A DNA stretch of 5,445 nt from Neisseriaceae bacterium (GTDB taxonomy: Bacteria > Pseudomonadota > Gammaproteobacteria > Burkholderiales > Neisseriaceae). Location of the stretch: positions 1 through 5,445 of the forward strand of contig JAFWUA010000111.1 of assembly GCA_017518785.1 (NCBI GenBank), written 5' to 3'. Under the pieces are notes generated by a model, which saw only the letters and a list, made by a program, of their open reading frames with translations, made no database searches and was not told the origin of the DNA. Of this stretch, positions 1 to 5,319 are shown piece by piece; position 1 is the first letter of the stretch; every line of letters starts with the position of its first letter. A program made the position numbers and the translations under genes.

Positions 1-4
1 AAAA

Positions 5-30
5 CACTGCTGGAAAAACACTGCCGTAAA
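5..30 (+). repeat. Two degenerate copies of the CTGCCGGAAA repeat word
   Basis: Positions 5-16 read CACTGCTGGAAA and 19-30 read CACTGCCGTAAA. Each is one base away from CACTGCCGGAAA, which occurs exactly at 5017-5028. They lie in tandem, 14 bases from start to start, and both are preceded by a run of A. They are probably decayed members of the uptake-sequence-like repeat found elsewhere in this window. No gene is visible to the left of fetA. Confidence 0.5.
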
Positions 31-129
31 TTCTGAAAAATCTATAATATAATCAATCTCAATATTAATAAAAAAATAATATATTGAAAAATAAGTATAA
101 AAATTTATGCAAATAATCGCTATTTTTAT

Positions 130-135
130 TATAAT
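130..135 (+). promoter_or_regulatory. Candidate -10 box of the fetA promoter
   Basis: The hexamer is a perfect TATAAT in a very AT-rich stretch. I see no good -35 box at 16-18 bp; TTATGC at 105-110 would need a 19-bp spacer. A start near 142 would place the transcription start inside the probable Fur site, the usual arrangement for iron repression. AT-richness makes chance TATAAT boxes common (another lies at 43-48), so this call is tentative. Confidence 0.35.
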
Positions 136-138
136 AAA

Positions 139-153
139 TAAGAATTGTTATCA
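139..153. promoter_or_regulatory. Probable Fur operator upstream of fetA
   Basis: On the minus strand the 15-mer reads TGATAACAATTCTTA. Against the 7-1-7 Fur consensus TGATAATNATTATCA the left half matches 6 of 7 bases and the right half 5 of 7. It lies just downstream of the candidate -10 box and 46 bases before the fetA start. Fur repression of fetA/frpB under iron-replete conditions is well established in Neisseria; applying it here is inference supported by site and position. Confidence 0.6.
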
Positions 154-199
154 TTTGTAACGATTTAACATTTACTCACTTTATAGATTAGGAATTTAC

Positions 200-2173
200 A
201 TGAAAAATACACATAAAATTCATCGTTTATCCATACTTCCTTTGGCAGTAGCAACTGCTTTTGCATGGGCTGATAATGAGGAAAGTTACGAATTGGAGCA
301 AATTCATGTTCGTAGCGAGCGTATTTCTGCGAAACCGATTGAAGATTTTCGCGAATTTGAAAAATCTAATGCCACTGACTTAAAAGACGTTTTATCCGAT
401 CAAGTGGCAGTGCAGTTTGGTGGTGGTAATGGTTTGTCGCAACATATCACTTTACGTGGTATGGGGGCTGATCAAATTGATTATGTTGTTGATAACGCAT
501 CTACTGATGCTACTTCAATTTTCCACCATCAAGGACGTTTTATGCTTGATCCTGCGATGGTGAAGATTGTCAAGATTGAAAAGGGTACAGGTTCTGCTTC
601 TTCTGGAATTGGTGCAACTTCGGGTAGGATTATTGCTGAAACAGTTGATGCCAAAGATTTATTGCGTGATGGCAAAAATTATGGTTTCCGTGTGCGTGGT
701 GGTGGCGGTACTAATAGCGGTTATTTTGGTGGTGCTGCAATTTATGGCAAAAGCGACAATGGTATTCTTGATGGAATTTTTCAAGGAAATTGGGTACATG
801 AAAAAAGTTATCGTGGTGGTGATGGTTATGTTTCAGCCGATGGTACGGATAAAATTAAAAACAGTAATTTAGGTAATCGTTCTTATTTGGCAAAGATTAA
901 TCTTAATCCTAATGAAGATTGGACAGTTGGTGTAAAACACAGTCGCGAAGAAAACTATGGTATGCGTAATTTGCGTGAAGAATTTTACTTTGCTACCGAC
1001 AACGATAATCCTTACTACAAACATCGTATTCAAGATAATAGCAATTTGTATTTGAAAGGACGTAATGCTGGATTTTTAAGCAATATTGATGCGAATATTT
1101 ATCGCATTGCGGCTAAACATAAACTTTACTCTGCCAATCCCTCTACACCTCAAACTGAAACTCTTGGTGCTAATTTAAATTTGAGCAGCAAATTAGGTGA
1201 TAATCATACTTTGAAATATGGTTTGAATTATCGCAATGAGGAGGGAGTACAGACTTCCGGCAGTCCTTATAAACAAGAAAAAGATGATTTTAAGGCGTAT
1301 ATCGAGGGTTTATGGGGATTTGGTAAAAATCAACAATGGACTGTTACTACTGGTTTGAGTTACGACCATTTTGAAATGAAGTCTGCCGGAAACGCTACAC
1401 CATCTGTATCTGATGGTTACATTAGCCCAAATGTTGGTTTAATCTGGGACGCAACAGATAATTTATCTTTTGCATTAACTCATAATTATGCAACTCGTTC
1501 GCCACGTTTTTACGAAATACAACTTACTGGTGGTAGTGTTGCATTAGATCCTGATTTAAAATCCGAACGCTCACGCAATACCGAATTAAATGTTAAATGG
1601 CAATGGCAAGGTTTGTCTTTGGACGCAAGTTATTTTAATCAAAAAATTAAAGACTTAACCAATTACGGTGGTGGCGGAAGAAGCGGTCAGCCCATTTCTC
1701 TATATTCTGGTGGAAATCTGAAAAATAAAGGTTATGAAGTCAATATGGGCTACAAATGGCGTGGTTTAAAAGCTCGTGTAGGTATGGCATATAGTGATCC
1801 TAAAATTAATGGTTCAACTGCTGATGTAGTGCAAACTGCTATTCCAATGGGTCGTCAATGGCTAACTTCTCTATCATACACATTTGAAAAACCATCATTG
1901 GAAATCGGCTGGCGTGGGCGTTATGCTGAAAGTTCGTCTTATTTAAGTGCAGCATCAAATCGTGGAGGTGGCGATGTGGTGAATCGTGCTGGTTATGGGG
2001 TACATGATATTTTTGTAAATTGGCAACCAAGTGGCAAAGATGATTTTAATATTAATTTATCGGTTGATAACCTGTTTGATAAAAACTATCGTTCCCAAAG
2101 CCAACGTGCTGGCGTGAATGCTATGCCAGAACCGGGTCGCGATGTGCGTTTGAATTTAACTTATCGTTTCTAA
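200..2173 (+). CDS. fetA: TonB-dependent ferric-siderophore receptor, FetA/FrpB family
   Basis: This 657-residue outer-membrane receptor resembles neisserial FetA (FrpB) along its whole length. FetA takes up ferric enterobactin-type siderophores using energy from TonB-ExbB-ExbD. Residues 1-24 are a signal peptide with probable cleavage at AWA|D. A TonB-box-like stretch (ELEQIHV) follows, then the plug with FGGGNG at 73-78 and TLRGMG at 84-89, and the family signature HHQGRFMLDPA. The remainder is beta-barrel, ending in a terminal Phe (TYRF) as expected for BAM-assembled proteins. The Neisseria protein is about 700 residues, so this one is somewhat shorter, probably in surface loops. The start is supported by AGGA at 190-193. 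A Fur site lies upstream and a terminator follows, so the gene appears monocistronic. The fetBCDEF transport genes found beside fetA in Neisseria are absent. The family is clear; the exact siderophore is not. Confidence 0.9.
   Translation: MKNTHKIHRLSILPLAVATAFAWADNEESYELEQIHVRSERISAKPIEDFREFEKSNATDLKDVLSDQVAVQFGGGNGLSQHITLRGMGADQIDYVVDNASTDATSIFHHQGRFMLDPAMVKIVKIEKGTGSASSGIGATSGRIIAETVDAKDLLRDGKNYGFRVRGGGGTNSGYFGGAAIYGKSDNGILDGIFQGNWVHEKSYRGGDGYVSADGTDKIKNSNLGNRSYLAKINLNPNEDWTVGVKHSREENYGMRNLREEFYFATDNDNPYYKHRIQDNSNLYLKGRNAGFLSNIDANIYRIAAKHKLYSANPSTPQTETLGANLNLSSKLGDNHTLKYGLNYRNEEGVQTSGSPYKQEKDDFKAYIEGLWGFGKNQQWTVTTGLSYDHFEMKSAGNATPSVSDGYISPNVGLIWDATDNLSFALTHNYATRSPRFYEIQLTGGSVALDPDLKSERSRNTELNVKWQWQGLSLDASYFNQKIKDLTNYGGGGRSGQPISLYSGGNLKNKGYEVNMGYKWRGLKARVGMAYSDPKINGSTADVVQTAIPMGRQWLTSLSYTFEKPSLEIGWRGRYAESSSYLSAASNRGGGDVVNRAGYGVHDIFVNWQPSGKDDFNINLSVDNLFDKNYRSQSQRAGVNAMPEPGRDVRLNLTYRF
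1255..1264 (-). repeat. CTGCCGGAA repeat word inside fetA, minus strand
   Basis: The minus strand reads ACTGCCGGAA. It is one of at least five copies of this word in the window and lies within the fetA coding region, in the orientation opposite to the copy at 1381. Intragenic copies on both strands are typical of DNA uptake sequences. Confidence 0.55.
1381..1392 (+). repeat. GTCTGCCGGAAA repeat word inside fetA
   Basis: This exact 12-mer is also found in both arms of the terminator at 2190-2201 and 2216-2227. Three identical 12-mers in about 850 bases of AT-rich DNA is far above chance. I interpret it as an uptake-sequence-like word. Confidence 0.65.
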
Positions 2174-2184
2174 TACAATCTAAT

Positions 2185-2233
2185 AAAGAGTCTGCCGGAA
2201 AAAATAATAAAATCCTTTCCGGCAGACTTTTTT
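2185..2233 (+). terminator. Rho-independent terminator of fetA, built from an inverted repeat-word pair
   Basis: The arms 2185-2201 and 2216-2232 form a 17-bp stem with one G-T wobble, and the central 12 bp (GTCTGCCGGAAA) pair perfectly. The loop is 14 nt, and the 3' arm runs into six T at 2228-2233. It starts 11 bases after the fetA stop codon. Both arms are full copies of the repeat word, the arrangement known for inverted DUS pairs in Neisseria terminators. In the reverse direction the T-run is weak, so it probably serves fetA only. Confidence 0.9.
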
Positions 2234-2248
2234 ATATAAGAAATTATT

Positions 2249-2268
2249 AAAAAACATACCGTTTTTTT
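2249..2268 (-). terminator. Weak AT-rich hairpin, possible terminator of the lipoprotein gene
   Basis: Positions 2249-2255 (AAAAAAC) pair with 2261-2267 (GTTTTTT) around a 5-nt loop. On the minus strand it lies just after the lipoprotein stop codon, and the 3' arm is T-rich. Only one G-C pair supports the stem, so it could be chance in AT-rich sequence. Confidence 0.3.
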
Positions 2269-2278
2269 ATCAAAATAA

Positions 2279-2542
2279 TTATCTAATATCGTTGAGTTTA
2301 TCCCATTCTTTTTGGAGTTTGGCTAATTTTTTTTCATATTTTTTATTGCAAGCTTGGGCGATATTTAAACCTTCAAGTGCTGATGCTGTTTTTGCCTTTT
2401 CTTCGTAACAGAGTCTTATATCTCGTTGTACGGCTTCCATTTGTGCTTGAAGTTTTGCTCTTTTTTCCGCATTATTTTCACAACCATTTAGACACAATAC
2501 ACAAGAATAAAACAAAACAGAAAAAATCATTTTTTTCATCAT
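2279..2542 (-). CDS. Small predicted lipoprotein with a two-helix coiled-coil body
   Basis: This 87-residue protein has a lipoprotein signal peptide: MMKK, a hydrophobic stretch, then lipobox LNGC with Cys21 as the acylation site. After cleavage about 67 residues remain, rich in Lys, Glu, Gln and Ala. They form two probable helices (about 26-55 and 60-85) joined near EGLN, consistent with a helical hairpin. Cys45 and Cys65 could form a disulphide between the helices. The residue after Cys is Glu, not Asp, so the inner-membrane retention signal known from enterobacteria is absent and outer-membrane anchoring is likely. The first of several nearby Met codons is chosen because AGGA (minus strand of 2552-2555) lies 9 nt upstream of it. 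The gene faces fetA tail to tail and has no operon partner. I do not recognise a family and assign no function. Confidence 0.75.
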   Translation of the reverse strand: MMKKMIFSVLFYSCVLCLNGCENNAEKRAKLQAQMEAVQRDIRLCYEEKAKTASALEGLNIAQACNKKYEKKLAKLQKEWDKLNDIR

Positions 2543-2609
2543 ATTTATAAATCCTAAATTGATTAGCAGATAATTAGTTATGTATCATGCCAACAGGGTT
2601 TTTCATTAA

Positions 2610-2652
2610 GATACCGTGCTGTCAAGCACGGTATCCAATCATATATGATTGG
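2610..2652. repeat. Hairpin joined to an 18-bp perfect palindrome
   Basis: Positions 2610-2620 (GATACCGTGCT) pair perfectly with 2625-2635 around a 4-nt loop (GTCA). Sharing base 2635, a second perfect palindrome, CCAATCATATATGATTGG, spans 2635-2652. Neither is followed by a T-run in either direction, so they do not look like terminators. They could be a small dispersed intergenic repeat or a protein binding site. They lie in the gene-free stretch 2543-2977. Confidence 0.6.
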
Positions 2653-2748
2653 AAAACTTTCATTAGTAACATAAGCGTTTTCAAGCTGTTAAGAGTACAT
2701 GAATGTTATTTTGAAGTGGCAATTTATACTTAAAATTATGTTATTGAT

Positions 2749-2916
2749 TTAAAAGAGACCCCTGCAAAACTCGTCATTCTGAATTTCACGAAGTGAAATG
2801 AAGAATATAACTTATTGTTTATAAAGATTCTTCGCTTGCCACTTCGCTACGCTCAGTGCTTCGGCTCAGAATGACGAGTAATAGAAAAAATCGAGTTTTG
2901 CAGGAGTCTCTTAAAA
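2749..2916. mobile_element. MITE-like element with IS5-type inverted ends and nested palindromes
   Basis: The outer inverted repeats 2753-2773 and 2892-2912 match at 20 of 21 positions. The element proper would be 2755-2910 (156 bp), starting GAGACCCCTGCAAAAC, which resembles the GAGACC-TTTGCAAAA ends of neisserial IS5-family elements. TTAAAA flanks it directly on both sides (2749-2754, 2911-2916), a possible 6-bp target duplication. Inside, 2770-2782 pairs with 2866-2878 (13 bp, perfect), 2800-2806 pairs with 2827-2833, and ATTTCAC-GAA-GTGAAAT forms a small hairpin at 2783-2799. The interior CGTCATTCTGA...GAAGAAT is of a type seen in dispersed palindromic repeats of many bacteria. No transposase is encoded, so the element is non-autonomous. 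Confidence 0.75.
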
Positions 2917-2947
2917 ACGGATAATGAGAGCATTTTTTATCTTGGTT

Positions 2948-2956
2948 TGTTACAAT
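2948..2956 (+). promoter_or_regulatory. Candidate extended -10 promoter for the DUF2828/RNA locus
   Basis: TGTTACAAT is an extended -10 (TGn plus TACAAT). No clear -35 box is present 17 bp upstream. Transcription would begin near 2963, about 15 bases before the first leader stem-loop at 2978, so the transcript would contain both stem-loops in full. I saw no convincing sigma-54 site of the kind used by RtcR-controlled rsr operons. Confidence 0.3.
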
Positions 2957-2977
2957 AGTTTTCTGCAATTTTTTCAT

Positions 2978-3031
2978 AAGGCTCATACAGCAATTATTTG
3001 GATATTTTTGGTTCGATTCCATATGAGCCTT
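2978..3031 (+). ncRNA. Structured RNA element A in the DUF2828 leader
   Basis: A perfect 10-bp stem joins 2978-2987 (AAGGCTCATA) and 3022-3031 (TATGAGCCTT). The 5' strand runs directly into the ACAGCAATTA motif (ACAGCA at 2987-2992). Near the 3' strand lies TGG-TTCGATT-CCA (3009-3021), a T-loop-like heptamer closed by 3 bp. Element B, 16 bases downstream, has the same plan with a different stem sequence that still pairs, so the stem is supported by covariation. The layout (terminal stem, ACAGCA, TTCGA-containing loop, stem) resembles a reduced version of the tRNA-like RNAs after the gene. It may be a small RNA bound by the DUF2828 protein or a cis-acting leader structure. Confidence 0.65.
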
Positions 3032-3047
3032 GCATCATCTCCATTTT

Positions 3048-3096
3048 AAGGCACTCACAGCAATTAACACGACTTTCAATCGTTCGATAGTGCCTT
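3048..3096 (+). ncRNA. Structured RNA element B in the DUF2828 leader, paralogue of A
   Basis: An 8-bp perfect stem joins 3048-3055 (AAGGCACT) and 3089-3096 (AGTGCCTT). After one base comes ACAGCAATTA (ACAGCA at 3057-3062), and the 3' half contains CGTTCGAT (3081-3088) just before the closing strand. Internally ACGA (3069-3072) can pair with TCGT (3080-3083) around a 7-nt loop. Relative to A, the stem core changed from GGCTCAT/ATGAGCC to GGCACT/AGTGCC, with pairing kept while ACAGCAATTA stayed fixed. Its 3' end lies only 8 bases before the ribosome binding site, so folding or protein binding here could affect translation of the gene. Confidence 0.65.
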
Positions 3097-3104
3097 GTGA
3101 TTTT

Positions 3105-3110
3105 AAGGGG
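3105..3110 (+). promoter_or_regulatory. Ribosome binding site deciding the DUF2828 start
   Basis: AAGGGG lies 7 nt before the ATG at 3118. This favours ATG 3118 over the in-frame GTG at 3097, which would lie right at the foot of leader stem B and has no good Shine-Dalgarno sequence. Confidence 0.75.
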
Positions 3111-3117
3111 AATAAAC

Positions 3118-4533
3118 ATGAGTTTCTTATCTTCTTTGATTAGTGTTACTAATAAAACTCGTACTGAAAACAATGCAGTAGCTTATGCTTCAACGCTTGA
3201 TGCATGTTTGGATTTTTTTGCATTAGGCGGTGCTAAACGTGATAAGCACAAGCAAGTGGAGCAGTTATTTAGCCGTGCATACAACCAAGACAAGCAAACT
3301 GCTTTGCGGATTTTGTTTTATCTGCGTGATATTCGTGGTGGTCAAGGGGAGCGACAAAGCTTTCGCACCTGTCTTGCTAATTTATACAAAAACGATTTAT
3401 CAGTATTTGAAAAAATTATTGCTTTTGTGCCTGAATATGGTCGTTGGGACGATTTAATTGCCTTTATTGATAATGAAAAAGTAATTGAATTAATTAAAAA
3501 TCAATTGGTATTGGATAATCAAAATCAGCAAGTATCGCTCTTGGGCAAATGGTTGCCTTCTGAAAATTGTTCTAATCAAGAGCAACGTAAATTGGCACGT
3601 CGTTTAGCTAAAAAATTAGATTTGACATTGTCGCAATATCGTAAAACTTTGGTTAATTTACGTAAGAAAATCAATATTCTTGAAACTAAAATGAGTAGCA
3701 AAGAATGGAGTGAAATTAACTACGACAAATTGCCAAGCCAAGCCTTTGCTAAACACACCAAAGCGTTTAGACGACATGATGAACAGCGTTTTGAAGAATA
3801 TTTGCAAGCAGTAGAAAAAGGCGAGAAGAAGGTGAATACTGCAACACTTTATTGCTATCAAATTATTAATTTATTGCGTAGTGATGCAAAATCTGCCGAA
3901 GTGTTGTGGAATAATCTGCCGGATTATACCGCTGGTGAAAATGCGATTGTGGTGGCAGATGTTTCTGGCTCTATGAGTGGTACACCGATGAATATGTCGG
4001 TGTCTTTGGCTTTGTATTTTGCTGAACGCAATCGTGGTGTATTCCACAATTACTTTATGACTTTTTCTGAACGACCACAATTAGTGCAAATTCAAGGACA
4101 GACATTAGAACAAAAAGTTCACAATATTGAAACAGCACATTGGGAGATGAATACTAATTTGGAAGCGGTGTTTGACACTATTTTGCAAGCAGCAGTGAAA
4201 GATAAGTCGCCACAGGAAGATATGCCGTCAGTGATTTATATTATTTCTGATATGGAATTTGACCAATGTTGTCGCAAAACTAATAAAACCATATTCAAAA
4301 ATGCCAAACAACGCTTTGAAAACAAAGGGTACCGCTTGCCACAAGTAGTATTTTGGAATGTGGCATCACGGAGTAATCAAACTCTACCAGTTACCAAAGA
4401 TGATACGAATGTGGTTTTGGTAAGCGGTGCAAGTCAAATTACATTTGAGCTTGCGGTTGCTGGCAAATCGCCATTAGAATTTATGCAAGAAGTGGTTAAT
4501 AGTGAGCGTTATCAGCAGATTGTGCCTGTATAA
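3118..4533 (+). CDS. DUF2828-type protein: helical N-terminal part plus C-terminal vWA domain (Ro60-like architecture)
   Basis: This is a 471-residue cytosolic protein with no signal peptide or membrane segment. The N-terminal part (about 20-260) is helical and carries motifs I associate with DUF2828 proteins: YLRDIRGGQGER at 68-79 and PEYGRWDDL at 105-113, then a basic region (RKLARRLAKKLDLTLSQYRK) suited to RNA contact. The C-terminal part (about 275-450) is a von Willebrand A domain with an intact metal-ion site: D281-x-S283-x-S285, T346 in EMNTN, and D378 in IISDMEFD. A helical-repeat ring closed by a vWA domain is the architecture of Ro60/Rsr (TROVE), and DUF2828 appears to be a distant analogue; that link is inference. 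The leader holds two paralogous stem-loops, and a tRNA-like RNA begins 10 bases after the stop codon, so an RNA-binding role is likely. No ligase, nuclease or PNPase gene is adjacent. Confidence 0.85.
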   Translation: MSFLSSLISVTNKTRTENNAVAYASTLDACLDFFALGGAKRDKHKQVEQLFSRAYNQDKQTALRILFYLRDIRGGQGERQSFRTCLANLYKNDLSVFEKIIAFVPEYGRWDDLIAFIDNEKVIELIKNQLVLDNQNQQVSLLGKWLPSENCSNQEQRKLARRLAKKLDLTLSQYRKTLVNLRKKINILETKMSSKEWSEINYDKLPSQAFAKHTKAFRRHDEQRFEEYLQAVEKGEKKVNTATLYCYQIINLLRSDAKSAEVLWNNLPDYTAGENAIVVADVSGSMSGTPMNMSVSLALYFAERNRGVFHNYFMTFSERPQLVQIQGQTLEQKVHNIETAHWEMNTNLEAVFDTILQAAVKDKSPQEDMPSVIYIISDMEFDQCCRKTNKTIFKNAKQRFENKGYRLPQVVFWNVASRSNQTLPVTKDDTNVVLVSGASQITFELAVAGKSPLEFMQEVVNSERYQQIVPV

Positions 4534-4542
4534 TTTGTTTAT

Positions 4543-4654
4543 GGTTGGCGTAGCTAATTGGTAAAGCACTGGTAAAAGGAAACTCGTTATAAGTTTCGTA
4601 CAGCATTAAAAAATATGGTGCCAGGAGATGTGGGTTCGAATCCCGCCGCCAACC
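4543..4654 (+). ncRNA. tRNA-like RNA 1 with expanded anticodon arm (Y RNA-like candidate)
   Basis: This 112-nt RNA has a tRNA frame. The acceptor stem 4544-4550/4647-4653 is 7 perfect bp, extended to 8 by G4543-C4654. TA follows at positions 8-9, then a D-arm (4553-4567) with GCT/AGC and GG in the loop. A stem CTGGTA/TGCCAG (4569-4574/4619-4624) replaces the anticodon stem, a 5-nt variable loop GAGAT follows, and the T-arm is GTGGG-TTCGAAT-CCCGC (4630-4646). In place of the anticodon loop there are 44 nt. They contain a 6-bp hairpin with 7-nt loop (4579-4584/4592-4597, loop CGTTATA), two bases, then ACAGCA (4600-4605). No CCA is encoded (CGC follows the stem). It starts 10 bases after the DUF2828 stop codon, so co-transcription is likely. 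An ordinary tRNA is excluded by the lack of a 7-nt anticodon loop. Confidence 0.8.
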
Positions 4655-4673
4655 GCTTAAAATTGGAAATCAT

Positions 4674-5303
4674 ATGAATAAATTAGTTAAAACCGCAATC
4701 ATCATTTTTATTTTTCTATGTGCATCAAATATAAGCTATGCCGAGAGAATAACTAAACAACAAGAATTGGATAAATTAAGCGTTTTTATTTCTAATTTTG
4801 TTGAAGCCAGAATTGAAGTTCGGGATATAAAGTCTTTTTTAACTGAAAAAAATGCAGATAAATTGCTTGAATTTGGTATTTTTCATAATTACTTAAATAA
4901 TTGGAAAACAAGATTTGAAAATGCGAAATGCCCCAAAGATTCTGAAGGGAAACAGGCGATAGAAACCAAATATGTTGTAGAAAGCATAGAAAAATTTTTT
5001 GGTTATAAATTAAAAACACTGCCGGAAAGTATAAATGGCAGCACAGTTTTGAAAAATAATTGCTATTACTTATATGCCGGAGACGGTGAAATGTATCCTA
5101 ATGCCATCGTCTCTTACGCAGAAAGAAATCCGAAAAATAATCATATTTTGTTGGCAGGTATTACTTATTATCCTGATTATGAAGATGGCAATTTTGACTC
5201 CGATGGTATTGCCTTTTTTACCGCCGAAGTTAAACCTGCAATCTGGAATAGAAAACAAACTTATAATTTGATTCGTTTAGTAACACATTCAAAAGATAAG
5301 TAA
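4674..5303 (+). CDS. Exported protein of unknown function between the two tRNA-like RNAs
   Basis: This 209-residue protein begins with a Sec signal peptide (basic MNKLVK, a hydrophobic core, probable cleavage at SYA|E after residue 23), giving a mature protein of about 186 residues in the periplasm or outside the cell. There is no lipobox and no later membrane segment. The mature part has two Cys (86 and 130), which could form a disulphide, a helical first half and a second half with beta-like stretches (NCYYLYAGDGEMYPNAIVSYAER, HILLAGITYYPDYEDG). I do not recognise a family. GGAA at 4665-4668 precedes the ATG at a 5-7 nt spacing. The start is 20 bases after tRNA-like RNA 1 and the stop is 16 bases before RNA 2, so all three probably share a transcript. 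An exported protein has no obvious role in a cytosolic RNP; it may simply be cargo. Confidence 0.75.
   Translation: MNKLVKTAIIIFIFLCASNISYAERITKQQELDKLSVFISNFVEARIEVRDIKSFLTEKNADKLLEFGIFHNYLNNWKTRFENAKCPKDSEGKQAIETKYVVESIEKFFGYKLKTLPESINGSTVLKNNCYYLYAGDGEMYPNAIVSYAERNPKNNHILLAGITYYPDYEDGNFDSDGIAFFTAEVKPAIWNRKQTYNLIRLVTHSKDK
5017..5028 (+). repeat. CACTGCCGGAAA repeat word inside the exported-protein gene
   Basis: This is an exact copy of the CTGCCGGAAA core with the CA prefix also seen in the two degenerate copies at 5-16 and 19-30. Its presence in a gene of a different locus from fetA indicates a genome-wide word and not a feature of one gene. Confidence 0.55.
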
Positions 5304-5319
5304 TAATTTGATTTTTTAT

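Noticed and set aside
567..872. Open frame of 101 residues overlapping fetA
   Set aside because: It is a shadow of the fetA coding frame with no ribosome binding site and biased, low-complexity composition.
1839..2030. Minus-strand open frames within fetA, DUF2828 and the exported-protein gene
   Set aside because: They lie in antisense to well-supported genes and show no start signals or family likeness.
2185..2233. Bidirectional terminator also ending the lipoprotein gene
   Set aside because: On the minus strand the stem is followed by CTCTTTATTAG with only a short T-run, so strong reverse termination is not supported.
2819..3022. 67-residue open frame on the minus strand
   Set aside because: It runs through the MITE end and leader element A, and its C-terminal part is merely the translation of the palindromic repeat. 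No ribosome binding site or family resemblance.
2978..3096. CRISPR array or simple direct repeat
   Set aside because: There are only two units, similar but not identical, each a self-paired stem-loop, with no uniform spacers.
3097..3117. GTG start giving a DUF2828 protein seven residues longer
   Set aside because: The GTG follows directly on leader stem B and lacks a good Shine-Dalgarno sequence, whereas ATG 3118 has AAGGGG at an ideal 7-nt spacing.
4543..4654. Ordinary tRNA gene interrupted by a group I intron
   Set aside because: The insert is about 44 nt, far too short for a group I intron, and no normal anticodon loop is restored by removing it. The paralogue at 5320 has a similar insert with the same motif.
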